DNA of 64,000 nt from Meghimatium bilineatum (lineage: Eukaryota > Mollusca > Gastropoda > Stylommatophora > Philomycidae): contig CM067316.1 of NCBI GenBank assembly GCA_034231615.1, positions 63,325,353 to 63,389,352 on the forward strand, read 5' to 3'. The translations under genes and the position numbers were made by a program. This document shows positions 40,300 to 50,832 of the stretch, piece by piece. The notes under the pieces are model-generated. The model ran no database searches. It saw nothing but the letters and a program-made list of their open reading frames with translations, and had not been told where the DNA came from. The first letter of the stretch is position 1. The number at the start of each line of letters is the position of its first letter.

Positions 40300-40620
40300 G
40301 TGTTTTTTTTCTACTTGAGAGTGGTAGCCTAGTTGATAGTGAGCTTACTTGCTATTGCCTGGTTACAGCGTGCCAGGTTCAAAACCACGTCCTGACAAAA
40401 ATATCCAGGTTATGATTTCTCACTTGACACGACCACTCCTCTAGTCGACTCAGCTGTAAATGAGTACCTGACGCATGAGTTAGAAAAGGTTAAAAAAAAC
40501 AGCAAGGAAGAGAACTGGCCACCGCACCTAATAGTTGCTGCGGCTTAGTACATGAAGTTATCTTCATCCCCGACGTCAGGTGCCATGGGATCGTCCTTTA
40601 CCTACCGTAACACAATGTAC
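40300..40620 (+). mobile_element. tRNA-derived SINE (family T1), near full length
   Basis: Head GTGGTAGCCTAGTTGATAGT (A box) and GCCAGGTTCAAAACCACGTC (B box), then body CGACTCAGCTGTAAATGAGT and ACCTGACGCATGAGTTAG, CCGCACCTAATAGTTGCTGC, and end GTCAGGTGCCATGGGATCG. The same element, inverted, is at 58645-58925. The CTCAGCTGTAAATGAGTACC block reminds me of mollusc SINEs. Confidence 0.8.
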
Positions 40621-40627
40621 CCTATTT

Positions 40628-40748
40628 CTTTTTCTTCTGCTTTTGTTCTCTAGCTCCTGCTCTTTAGCACAGTGTACTCAGGAGAACTAACTGCATGGTT
40701 TACAGCTTGTCTGTGATATCTATGCCTTTTAACCTGACACATTTACTC
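40628..40748 (-). mobile_element. SINE family B fragment
   Basis: On + TTTTCTTCTGCTTTTGTTCT, GCACAGTGTACTCAGGAGAA, ATATCTATGCCTTTTAACCT, GACACATTTACTCAG. Confidence 0.65.
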
Positions 40749-41789
40749 AGCGTCTACAATGAATCTTAGCCCAACAGAAATTGATGGAAAACCTGTCAGT
40801 ACTTGTGGTTGTAGATGGCTAATGTAATCCTGTAGGTCATGGTGACTGGATAACCAGAACAGAGACTTCCACTATTTTGTTATGGTTGTAAAGGTCCAAA
40901 ATCCGTATTAATATGAAAAATCTGTATTAATTGACACCAATTGTTAAAATTCAGTATATAAATGAAATAATCATATGGATCCTCTGCTACAAAAGCCTAA
41001 CATGTACAATGAGACATAAAAGAGTACTGCATGAGATTTTGGTGACCCTTGACTGTTTGTGCATTGATGCTGTTTTCTTAACATCAATGTTCCAGTTCTA
41101 ACTTGGTTGATAACTCTTCTTGATTTCTATATGTCACTTGTTTCTAGCAACTCACCTGTCATTCCCAGATCATGCATTATAATAATAGACACCACAGATA
41201 CTATAACACTTCAAACAAGTCACAAATTTTGTGTATATGAAATCTGATTTGAGGATATTTTGTGTATGCGAAATCTGATTTGAGGATATTTTGTGATTGA
41301 TATGTTAAATTGTTTTTAACCAGGGCAGCTGATTTTTAGTTTATTCTTATCAATTTCTCTGTCAGTTCTTTTAGCGTGTGTTTGAATATGTGTGTGTGCT
41401 ACATACACGCTAGACCTCCACACAGTTGATGGGAATTATATTTCATCTCTGTTGTTAAGTTTTTAGTGAACAAAAATTATTTAACTATTTCACTGAATGT
41501 AGCTATTGTTTGTCAGTATTTCTAAACTGACAGTGGAATGTGAAGTGTGAAGGATTCCTTTAATGATTGTATGCATACCGTTTTGTTTCATATTTGCAGG
41601 TGTATTTACATACTATCTGTGGGTTGATAGGTTAAAGCCTCTTTTTGCTACAGGCTTTCAACCTTGGATATGAGTGGACATTGGTTATGAATTATGACTG
41701 CAAGGTTATTATCAGCACACCCCAGACAAGTGCAACGGTGCTTGATTCCCATCTCAATAAATCCATCCGAGTGTAGCAGCTCATTATAA
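40749..41789. other. Intron, nothing recognised
   Basis: No coding or element signature. One tandem pair TTTTGTGTATATGAAATCTG / TTTTGTGTATGCGAAATCTG followed by ATTTGAGGATA at 41227-41290. Confidence 0.45.
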
Positions 41790-42125
41790 ATGAAATATTA
41801 TAGAGAGGTCCTAAGAATATTATGGACAGAAAGATGAATCAACACAGACGTCTGGAAAAACCTGAACATAGAAGAAAATGGCTGCTCAAATCTTTCAAAA
41901 AATGCTAGCTAATATATTATTGATATATAAAAAGATAAAATGGTTTAAAAAGAATAATCATGAAGGGAAAAGTTCCAGGAAAATAACAAGAGATATACCA
42001 AGACAATGACGGACACAGGATATCATAGACCTTCTGAACATGATGCTGGAAGAGACTGAAAATCCTCAGAATCGAGAAGCTTGCAGTGAGGCCAATATTC
42101 TGTAGAGACTCGTCACCTCAATCAA
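41790..42125 (+). pseudogene. LINE C-terminal tail, heavily decayed
   Basis: E-V-L-R-I-L-W-T-E-R at 41800-41835, then ...T-D-V-W-K-N-L-N-I-E-E-N, and far downstream ...R-Y-T-K-T-M-T-D. Frameshifts throughout. Confidence 0.55.
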
Positions 42126-42354
42126 TAGACTACCTTGTGTTTCGGTCTTCCACTTTTAGTATATAATGCTATTATAATGAAAACTGTTACTTATGTAACT
42201 TCCAACATTCCATTTCATGTATGTGTGTATTTAATTGATATGTCATAGTGTGTTACTGAAGTTAACTTATGCTAACAGTTTTAGTTACTCCATTTGTATA
42301 ACATATTATTACTATACTTGCAAATATTAATACGTCTGGTAACATAACCATACA

Positions 42355-42545
42355 GACTCTGAATTGGAACCCACAGGGAAAGAGGAGAGTTGGAAAATTG
42401 AGGAACACCTGGAGAAGAACAGTGGAGGAAGCAACCAAATCAACTAGGAACTTGTAAGCACAGATGAAGAGGACAGCGCAGCACACAAATTATTGGAGCA
42501 TGACATTTGCAAGCCTATGTTCCACAGGAACTTAAAGGAAATAGA
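42355..42545 (+). pseudogene. LINE C-terminal tail fragment
   Basis: Reads ALNWNPQGKRRVGKLRNTW then RRTVEEATKSTRNL, stop, ...NYWSMTFASLCSTG. GKR-x-x-G-x-x-x-x-TWRRTVE-E and A-LCS-x-G are the typical end of a widespread LINE tail. Confidence 0.7.
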
Positions 42546-42649
42546 TATAGCAAGAGTTAATAATGCATCAACTTTTTAATCACGTGATTACATTGCACAT
42601 GTTAAAATTGAAATTTCATTAATAAATCTATTTACATGTATGATCCAAT

Positions 42650-42865
42650 TGGTAGTATATCCTATTGAAGACATAGCCATCAACCCAGCATTTATTGGCT
42701 GTAGTGATTTTCTAGGCAATATAAATATGCTCATTAGGTTGCCATTGCTTTCAGATCGTTCCGGATGTACAATTGCCGGTGCTGGAATTCAAACTCTGTA
42801 CCTTAGCTTTCACAGACATGCTTTGTACCATGCTGCCACAGAGCTGATTAAAATGTACAGGTATT
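42650..42865 (-). mobile_element. tRNA-derived SINE (family T2)
   Basis: On the minus strand the head reads CTCTGTGGCAGCATGGTACA and CAGAGTTTGAATTCCAGCAC (B-box-like), then CGGCAATTGTACATCCGGA. A second copy, interrupted, is at 29430-29765. The open stretch 42640-42876 (+) is its shadow. Confidence 0.65.
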
Positions 42866-43229
42866 GTTACACATGAAACAATTCAGAAACAGATGTTAAA
42901 GTATTTATCAAAACAAGATTTGATACAGAATTCCCAACCATTGTCATCAAGTCATGACCATTATTAGCATTGTGTTTGGCTAATATGAAACAACTGCATC
43001 AATATAAGCTTGGCATCAGTATTTTAAGCTATTGCAGAGTAAAAAATACCCAAAATTTGTTGGGTTTAGGTGTTCCATTCAGCAATGAATCCTTGCTCAA
43101 GATAATTCACATTGTTAATGTTATAGTGATGGACCTTCTGTTCAATTTGTTCCAGGCAAATTTAATAAAGATCATGTCAACCTTGAGTTTTCAGGCCAAT
43201 CCAGCACAAGAAAAGCTTGTGGAGTTCTA

Positions 43230-43470
43230 GTGTTATGCTAGTCCAAGTATTGCAGCATCAATCCTAGCTTCTGGAAACTACATCCATTGATCGCTCAGCT
43301 TGGCACACCCAGATCACTGCTGGCATCACCAAATTTTTAAAAAGAAAGAACACTGTGGGAAATTTACAAGTAATGGAAGCGGAAGGACAAATCTGAAAAC
43401 TCTCCTACACCGGACCCTCAGCATGCACACCATTGGGCATCTACGAACTCACAAACCAAATTAGACAATC
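43230..43470 (+). pseudogene. Possible LINE tail scrap
   Basis: Ends ...H-T-I-G-H-L-R-T-H-K-P-N near 43430-43460, similar to the RIGL-x-SHLRTH LINE end at 8500 and 28070. The rest is too diverged to call. Confidence 0.4.
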
Positions 43471-43914
43471 ACACATGTTTTGTTTTTTTCTGCTTGTTCA
43501 TCAAATTTATTGTTTTTCATGCCATGCTCATCTTCGCTTGTGAAGGAGGAACAGCATAATCAGTGTTATCATGCTAAAAAATGTTCAGATACTGTGTCAT
43601 CTAATAACTAAAAGACCACTGTTAGAACTTCTGTTTTATCTGCCTGAGAAATGAAACCTCTGTCACACAGTCCATGCACTAAAAACCGGGGTGTCATGTA
43701 TGAGGTGCTGTTAGAGGTACTATTTGCAAACAGTTACACATACGCATCAGTGAAATTTAATGATCTTAAACTAGTGTTGTTACACGGTTGATGAGGTCTT
43801 TCACGGATATTAATAATATATGTCACCAGCAAACTCTGAAGCATCTTTATTATAGTAGACTGGTCACAATTGAAGCTTCTAGTAATTTCTCTGCATTAGA
43901 AATGAGATTTTACA

Positions 43915-44212
43915 TATACCATGGACAGCTAAAAAATACAAATCAAGAAGTGTTAAAATCAATAAACGTCGCAGAGAGCTGGCTGCTTAACAACATTCTA
44001 ACAAGAAAGCTGTGATTTTTTTTTGTCATACAGAGTTAACGACAACAGGGGAAGAGGGTGCCCAAGACGACAATGGTGCAGTGATATATCAGATTGCTTA
44101 AACATGTCTCTATCTGTGGCATGTCAACTTGCCCAGAATCACAGTGCTCAGAGAATTCATAAGGAAGACCACCACGTTCTGGAAAGAATATGTCATATGA
44201 GAGAGTAGTTTC
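43915..44212 (+). pseudogene. LINE C-terminal tail
   Basis: YHGQLKNTNQEVLKSINVAE, then SWLLNNILTRKL, then in other frames G-K-R-V-P-K-T-T and H-V-S-I-C-G-M. It ends in the family terminus GGAAGACCACCACGTTCTGG followed by AAAGAATATGTCATA. Same family as 14485-15085. Confidence 0.75.
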
Positions 44213-45050
44213 TCGGTTGACTGATAAGCAAGCCAATGGCTTCCATTGCTATTGTTTCGGCAATTGAGGCACACAAAAAAGACACTAGTTGACCTTCATC
44301 AATAAGAACTAGATACCGCATTATGACTAAATTTGATTGTGTGTGTTTCACATTTCAACATGATTGGACTTAAAGTAAAGTGAGAATTTATACATTTGTT
44401 TATTTACACACAATGCACATAAAAATTTGAAGTAAATGTCAAAACTACAGATTTTGGGATTTTACAAACTTCATCACTTACACACATTTTAGGTTTTATT
44501 AATACATGCACTTGTGAACACAGCCTGACTTCTCAGGTGTGTAAAACAGAAGTTCTAGAATTGGTTCTTTAATTTTTAGATGACACTGTATCTGAAAATC
44601 TTTCAGCACAATAACACTAGATCTCCACACCAACCTCTTCTTTTACTGGATTGGCCAGAAAACTTTCAGGACATGAACTTTATTAAACATCTCTCGCAAG
44701 CAAATTTGTATACATTTCAAGCATGAAACAGGTTTTGGATGTGTTTTTAATTATTACTAGTATATATATTTGTAGTGTATCACACGTGAAACTGTTTTTA
44801 TACGATGTAATATGGCAAATGTGTATGTTGTTGATCAATAATTTGTTGTATTTATGTTATTAGAAAAGAGAATCTGGATATATAAATGTTATATGCATAC
44901 TCCATGAAAATAACTTGTAAATAGTTTTATTCTATTCATTGAAAATTCATAAAAAATGTTATTTAATTGTGTGAATCAACCTGTACTGTCATTGTACATT
45001 AGAGAGTATAAGTTTATCTATCTCAGAAATGTAGATTTGTGTATGTTTCC
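44213..45050. other. Intron, nothing recognised
   Basis: AT-rich, no coding signature and no repeat seen. Confidence 0.45.
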
Positions 45051-45109
45051 ATGATAAGAAAGACATCATTACCCCATTTTCAATTATCACTGTCAAATTA
45101 CAGTTTTGA

Positions 45110-45500
45110 TGTAGAGTAGTTTTTGCATATCTATCAATTGCTATCTTCACTTGTGTCATTAAGCATTGTGGTTGAAAATTGGGGTTGTCTGTCTTTGGTC
45201 ATTTGGGTTGCATTGGCCATGGTCAGCCCATGTCTCTTTAATGTTTCTTTGATTGTCTCCACCCATCTAGTTCTTGGTCTTCCTCGTGACTTGTGGCCCG
45301 ATCTTCTGCTGTTGTATGCATGAAGGCCTGGTTTGTGTTGGTTCCATTATCATAATGTGGCCAACTATCTGGTTTGCTGTCTTTCAATGTAGTCTTGACT
45401 TGAGATGGTCAGTATTTCATTCCTGATATTTTCATTTCTTCGTCAGTCTCTTTTGGTAACATTTATAGCTTTCCTCAAACATCTCATTTCACACACTAAG
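45110..45500 (-). pseudogene. LINE C-terminal tail
   Basis: Minus strand: S-R-G-R-P-R-T-R-W-V-E-T-I-K-E-T-L-K-R-H then LTMANATQMTKDRQPQFSTT. GRP-x-x-RW-x-x-x-IKE-L and A-x-x-x-x-x-DR. The end GCTTAATGACACAAGTG also closes the related copy at 59400-59560. Confidence 0.75.
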
Positions 45501-45764
45501 TTTTTTGATAGTTTCTTTGATAGATGTAAACTTATTTTTTCATAAGTCCATATTTTTAACAATTTATTTCTGTATTTCAATAAAAATGTCCATATTTAGC
45601 ACCAAAAGACTATTATTGGTGTTTTTTGGGGTGCATCGATATGTTTGAATATGTGCGTGAGATAAAAACATCCACATTAGTACTATTTACTGACATTTTA
45701 CACCAAATTGCCTTTTTTTAAACAAAAATTTGAATTTGAAAAAAAAGTTTACTTTTTTAACATT

Positions 45765-45822
45765 GGGGGGGGGTGTGGGGGGGGGGAGGGAGGTGAGGGG
45801 GGGATGGAGAGAGAGAGAGATC
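45765..45822 (+). repeat. G-rich tract and (GA)n
   Basis: Nine-G and ten-G runs separated by TGTG/AGGGAGGTGA, then GATGGAGAGAGAGAGAGA. G-quadruplex-forming potential on +. Compare the opposite-sense C run at 59509. Confidence 0.85.
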
Positions 45823-46091
45823 TGTATCAATATGAAAAATCTGAAATCTGTGCTCATTGTCAACCTATTCAAAGGTTGACAATGATAACACAGAGTTGGT
45901 AGTACCATTTTATATTGATGGGTGTTTGAGTATTGGCAATTGTTTGAATGATCAATTGTTTGAATTCTTTTCTTCTTTTTTGCTTTATACCCCTTTATGC
46001 CTTGCAGAGTCAGAGGTAGAAGAGTTCTCTGGAGATGGATTTTGTGTGTGCTTGCTTCATTTATGTTTGTTTTTGTTGACTCTTTTTATTT

Positions 46092-46225
46092 CTTCTTCTT
46101 CTGCATTCGTTCTCAAACTCCTGCAGATTAGCAGAATGTAGTCCGGAAAAAAGGAATGCGTTGTGTCATGGTTTACAGCATTGCTGCGATATCTGCGCCT
46201 TTCGGCCTGACACATCTGACTTCAG
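46092..46225 (-). mobile_element. SINE family B, 3' half with possible TSD
   Basis: On + from TTCTTCTTCTGCATTCGTTC to CTGACACATCTGACTTCAGC. TTTTATTTCT on both sides (about 46082 and 46228) suggests this half-length form inserted as a unit rather than being truncated later. Confidence 0.75.
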
Positions 46226-46714
46226 CAATTTTATTTCTGTAATCCATCATTTGCAATGTCTGCCCCTGGCTTTGTATTCATCGTGTCCTGTATAGTAATG
46301 CTATTTGAGGGACACTAATCAGTGTTTGAATTATATCATTTATATATTCCATAAATCATAGATTTATCATCAGGGTAAGTTTTTATGTTGACTATCATAT
46401 TTATGTTAATATTTGCAGTGCTACACTCTGTTATTTCATTACACATGTCATTGACATGTAATCTCGATCACTTGTAAGGGATTTTGTGTTCTTAATTCTT
46501 TTTTTTTAAACTTCTCTGCTTGCATAAACATGATATAATATTTCATTTATTCATTGGACAAATGTGTCAACCTTGTGAGTTATATTCCAATACAGTGTGT
46601 ACAATACAGAAAACATTCCAGTATATCCATGTTAACTGCCCCTGCATCATTAAAGAGCACATTTATAACAGATATATCAATATGGAAAGTTTTCTGTTCA
46701 TTATTATGTACAGA

Positions 46715-46985
46715 TGGTAGAGATTGTGGATAATGATAGTTGATGATGGTGGGGATAATGATAGTTGATGATTGTGGTGAAAAATTAAGATGATGGAGAT
46801 AATGATAATGGTGATGATAGATAATGATGGTGATAATGATATATGATGATATTGGGGATAATGATGAATGATGATATTGGGGATAATGATGATATTGGGG
46901 ATAATGATGGATGATGATATTGGGGATAATGATGGAGGTAATGATAGATGATGATGGCGGGGATAGTGATAGAGACAGTTGATAA
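46715..46985 (+). repeat. Degenerate GATAATGATG minisatellite
   Basis: Irregular 15-30 bp units of GGGGATAATGATGAT(G)ATATT type with GGTGGGGATAATGATAGTT variants. The apparent Ser/Ile/His-rich minus-strand frames are by-products. Confidence 0.9.
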
Positions 46986-47007
46986 TGGTGGGGATTAGTA
47001 TAGATGA

Positions 47008-47282
47008 TCGCGCGTGTGTTGCCGGGGCCCGAAAGGGGAGCAAAGAATAGCAACACTGTTTACCTTCAACACATGTCGTAAAAGGCGACTAAGGAGGTTA
47101 TGGGATGGAGTTGGCTGTCCCATCCCATATAGTGTCAGTGACCCAAAGCCATGCTGAAGACAGATGTGTCAGGCCGAAAGGTGCAGATATCGCAGCAATG
47201 CTGTAAACCATGACAACACATTCCGTTCTCCGGACTACATCCTGCTAATCTGCAGGAGTTTGAGAAAGAATGCAGAAGAAAT
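47008..47282 (+). mobile_element. SINE family B, reference copy
   Basis: Complete plus-strand copy: GTGTGTTGCCGGGGCCCGAA, AGGGGAGCAAAGAATAGCAA, CATGTCGTAAAAGGCGACTA, GGGATGGAGTTGGCTGTCCC, GACAGATGTGTCAGGCCGAA, ATATCGCAGCAATGCTG, ACATCCTGCTAATCTGCAGG, ending GAATGCAGAAGAA. About 275 bp. It sits directly after the GATAATGATG array. Confidence 0.9.
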
Positions 47283-48004
47283 ATAGATGATGAAGGTATT
47301 ATGGTGTGATGATAGATGAGAATTATGGGAATAACACTAATGGGAATAATTCTTCTTCTTGTGGCTGTTAGAACCATCGCTAGCCACTACATGAAATGCA
47401 GATGGTATCAGTAACAGAGATTCATTATTTGATATGAATTCTGAACTTCAGCCGAACGAAATGTTTAATGGCAACAGGTAATACAAAGGGGCGGACACGC
47501 ACAAATTGTACCCCGCGGTCACCGAAGGCTGACCAGTAAAATACAAAAGACAGTAGAGATCGCCGGATTAGATTCAGACACGTTTAAGTACATATCAAGA
47601 TGGATAGTGTGACTGTTATGTTGAATGAACACATAGATTGGTTGAAAGAGGAGAGTTGGTGGGAATCAGTTTTAGTTGAGAGTTTTGAGCTTGGAAGTCG
47701 ACCTGGACGGACGTGTCGAGGAAAGTTAGTTTTCGGACCAAAAATGGTTCGGTTAAGAGAATAGTTTTCAGACTTGAGAGTCTGGACACTGAGTTGATGT
47801 CTGAATATTGGATATGCAATTTATGAAATTCATGTTATAAGTGGATGTCGTACCTTTCTGGACTTTGAACCAATGTGTAATAAAGTCCGAGATACATGTA
47901 AAAGCTGAAGTTGCAGCCTTTTATTATACTTTATGTATCACACATTGAACGTGACAACGTATATGACAACTTTAAGAAGCAACCCTATTACTGTCATATT
48001 CTTT
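47283..48004. other. Intron, nothing recognised
   Basis: No coding signal. TCTTCTTCTTGTGGCTGTTA at 47350 is a short retroelement-tail scrap. Confidence 0.4.
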
Positions 48005-48262
48005 CGTTCACTGGAAACATGTCTATATCTGTAATTCTGTCTCCTGAATAAAACTCACTGTCTTTTGTAGTTCATACAGTGGCCCATGAAGCTTTGATTC
48101 CAGTGTTGTTTCCTCTGGCCAATATGTCTGCCTCAGTGTTTCATACTCAGAACACTCTTGAAGTATATGCTTGGTACTATGTGATGCCTGTCCACATGTG
48201 CACATGTGGATGATGAGGTGTTCAAAATGGCGATGAACGAAATCTAGGCTAAAAGAGCGCAC
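48005..48262 (-). pseudogene. RNase H-LINE C-terminal end (second subfamily)
   Basis: Minus strand open 48265-48023: HMCTCGQASHSTKHILQECS, then E-Y-E-T-L-R-Q-T-Y-W-P-E, LESKLHGPLYELQKTVSFI and ETELQI. It has the C-x-CG...HILQ-x-C arrangement. Its 3' end (GTGAACGAAAGAAT) matches that of the copy at 51795-52072. Confidence 0.75.
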
Positions 48263-49349
48263 CAATTCTAGTCCAACTCTACTACCAAGTGTTTCCTATG
48301 CCGGAAATGCTCACAAATTAACATAAGTTCAGTACCCGATGACACAGCTGGCAGTGGACCATCTAGTAACACGAGATATGTTCACTGTCAGCGTAACATC
48401 TCTCTCAAGATAGATGTAATCGACCCGTCTAAATTCCTGCGTACCACTTCCTCAGGAAACTGCCACACAGGGACATATTGTTTTGATCTGTCAAATCCAG
48501 GGTGATAAACCTTCATGTCCAAGTAACGCGTTTGCATACGTGATGATCCCGCGGGCACAATGAGGTTATGTTAGGTATGTTGATTATCCTCTTCGCACAC
48601 CGAGCTAGTCCATAGGTGCTCATATTTCCGCTTCAGTAAATCTCTCATGGTATAATGGCTGATTGTTCCGGTTCTATCTTGTTTCATTGCTCTTTTTGTA
48701 AATTTTTGTTTGGCCACTCCTATCCTCACTTTCAATTTGCACATTTTCCATATTGACTCATGTTCATTTATTTCAAAATCCCTTGATTGTGCGAACTCCC
48801 GAAGAGAAATGAATATGTATGCTCGGTCCTTAATCTGATCATCTGTTATGGTTGCGAGGTTAGCTAATTGCTTGCTTCGGAAAACGCTTCAATCGTTAGA
48901 CTGTTAATTGTGTAGGCCTAATATATAGGAGGTAATATGGCCCACTAAAGCTGTCATACACAGCAGGTGGCAGGGATTGGCTACCGGTGTGGATACACGG
49001 ATAAAGGCTGCTAGCCCTGCACACTTGGATGGCAGACGGTTCATGTAGTGGAGGTCAAGTGTAGAAAGTACACTCCAACCCAAACATCAAATGCCGACTG
49101 GCATAGGAAATCACTCATCTCCACAACTATATTTCCAGTATCTCGTAACACGATATCAAACCATTAAAAAATTTTTTTTTACTTTTTTTTTACTTTTATA
49201 TATATTAACTCTATACTACACGGTATAGTTTTGTTCATACAAGCCGATAATATATCTTGGGTCATTGCATATTGTATTAACAATTTTAACGGTTGTTTCC
49301 CTTTAAGGCAAGATTTTGTTTCTGTAGATCCTTAAAACTTTCAGAACAA
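48263..49349. other. Intron with unclassified dispersed repeats
   Basis: 48285-48340 contains CCAACTCTACTACCAAGTGT and ATGCCGGAAATGCTCAC, a remnant of the element E tandem unit. 48940-49100 shares CCACTAAAGCTGTCATACAC with 18573. No host exon recognised. Confidence 0.45.
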
Positions 49350-49530
49350 TACATAGTTAGTTAGTCGTCGGATCATCATATTAGTCACTGTAAAATGGAC
49401 ACGTCCATAGTTGCTCCGATCTCTTCCTGAATGTATCCGCCATTACACTTCTGCTAACAGTAGCGGTCCTACGCCGGCTGATCATCACTCCTCCGCGCCC
49501 TCCAAAATGTTCACCCCTAGCAACTCTACT
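49350..49530 (+). repeat. Dispersed repeat D, copy 2
   Basis: TAGTTAGTTAGTCGTCGGAT, ACACGTCCATAGTTGCTCC, CTTCTGCTAACAGTAGCGGT, TCCGCGCCCTCCAAAATGTT, AGCAACTCTAC. See 25838-26005. Confidence 0.75.
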
Positions 49531-50160
49531 AAAGCAACTATCATTATACTTTAATCAAATTAATTAGGTGAACCACAACATCCATTAATTATTATGGTGA
49601 CCGCTCAGATTACTAAGGATTAAAGTCACCGGACGAAAGAATCGTTGATAACCATAGAAAATACACTTTTAATGTTAATTTGAAAGGTAGATTCTTGAAA
49701 ATGGGATGAGCATAAACTATGCGACATTCAGAGACTTTATAATATTACTGCATCAATCAATCAATAAACCCATAACCCTTCAGGGTCGTAGGGGTACCAC
49801 ATTGGATGCTTCAGCACACATTACTGCATATCAAGCGACCAAATGTGCTATAGCCAGAAAAACGATCGTCATTCAATCCTGCGGCAAACTAGACAAACCA
49901 CACATGCAACGGGAAACCTTAGTAGATGACATGTCATTATATTGAGGCACTCTTATGGAAGCTTTGTAAGTAGCATGTCATATGTACAATTATAGCTCCC
50001 CCACTCCCTCTGAATAGAAGGCTCCTTCACTAGGCATTGCACTAAGCCGAAATCTCCTGGGTAGAAAGAAATCTCAGAAAAACCACCCCAATGTACATAA
50101 GAAGTAAGAGCTAATCGCTCGCAATTCATGGGGTTCTTAAACTAACAAACAAACATGGGA
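49531..50160. other. Intron; short repeat shared with 63650-63720
   Basis: GCATATCAAGCGACCAAATG followed by ...GATCGTCATTCAATC at 49826-49880 recurs as GCATATCAAGCGACCATGCG ...GATCACCATCCAATC at 63660-63715. No coding signal. Confidence 0.45.
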
Positions 50161-50164
50161 TCTT

Positions 50165-50290
50165 TACCGCCAAAGTCTGATGTGTCTGGCCATTGACACA
50201 AATGAAATATCCCATTATAGATATCAAATATGACCATTGTTCTACTTCAATATGGGCTCAGTGAGAGTTTGTGAAGGAACGCAAAAAAAA
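50165..50290 (+). mobile_element. SINE family A, diverged
   Basis: AAGTCTGATGTGTCTGGCCA, TTGACACAAATGAAATAT, then GACCATTGTTCTACTTC and GTGAGAGTTTGTGAAGGAAC plus GCAAAAAAA. Confidence 0.7.
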
Positions 50291-50319
50291 AAATAATTAA
50301 AATAGGCCTATTGTGGTTT

Positions 50320-50832
50320 CTGCAGTCCATATGTTGTCCTTAAATACTGTCCATGTCACCCAGAACACCACGACCTCCAGATGAATGTCCATGTGGATCG
50401 GGAACCCATACTCCTGAACATATACTTCAGGACTACCGAATATACAAAGAGCAGAGACAGCAGATCTGGCCAGATGATACATTCCTTTTTCATTCATTCA
50501 TTTTCCTTTAACGCTGAAGTTAGCGCGGAGGTCGGATCTCTCTAATTTTATCTGTTCAAAGCTATTCTGTGCAGTTCTTGAATAGTGTGTATATTGATTG
50601 TTTTACTCTCTCTCTAAGTATTGTTCTTCTGAGTGTTTCTTTTGGTCTACCTATGGCTCTTTTGCCTGTAAGTATCCATTCAAGAGATTGGTGGTGTATA
50701 GATGATACATATTTGAGGCAAAAGCTATGTGACCGCCGCTCTGACCTCCTGGAGAAGACAGTGGACATCGCCCTGATGACAGTCCTGACAATATAACATG
50801 ACCGCAGATGCTGAACGCAGAAGAAGAAGACT
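50320..50832 (+). pseudogene. RNase H-LINE 3' end, with a nested LINE-tail insert
   Basis: 50360-50480 reads RPPDECPCGSGTHTPEHILQ, then ...R-I-Y-K-E-Q-R-Q-Q-I-W-P-D-D. After the insert (50483-50699) the same protein resumes as D-T-Y-L-R-Q-K-L in another frame. It runs to the 3' end GCAGATGCTGAACGCAGAAG plus AAGAAG at about 50810-50832. This 3' end is the same as the tail of SINE families A, B and C. Confidence 0.78.
50483..50699 (-). mobile_element. 5'-truncated LINE tail with 11-bp TSD, nested
   Basis: 217 bp between two copies of AGATGATACAT (50472-50482, 50700-50710). Minus strand: LEWILTGKRAIGRPKETLRR, T-I-L-R-E-R, then FKNCTE stop, followed by a (GAAT)n-like tail on the minus strand. 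A clear late insertion into the RNase H LINE. Confidence 0.8.

Noticed and set aside
46580..47056. 158-codon Ser/Ile/His-rich minus-strand frame
   Set aside because: By-product of the GATAATGATG array and the adjoining SINE B.
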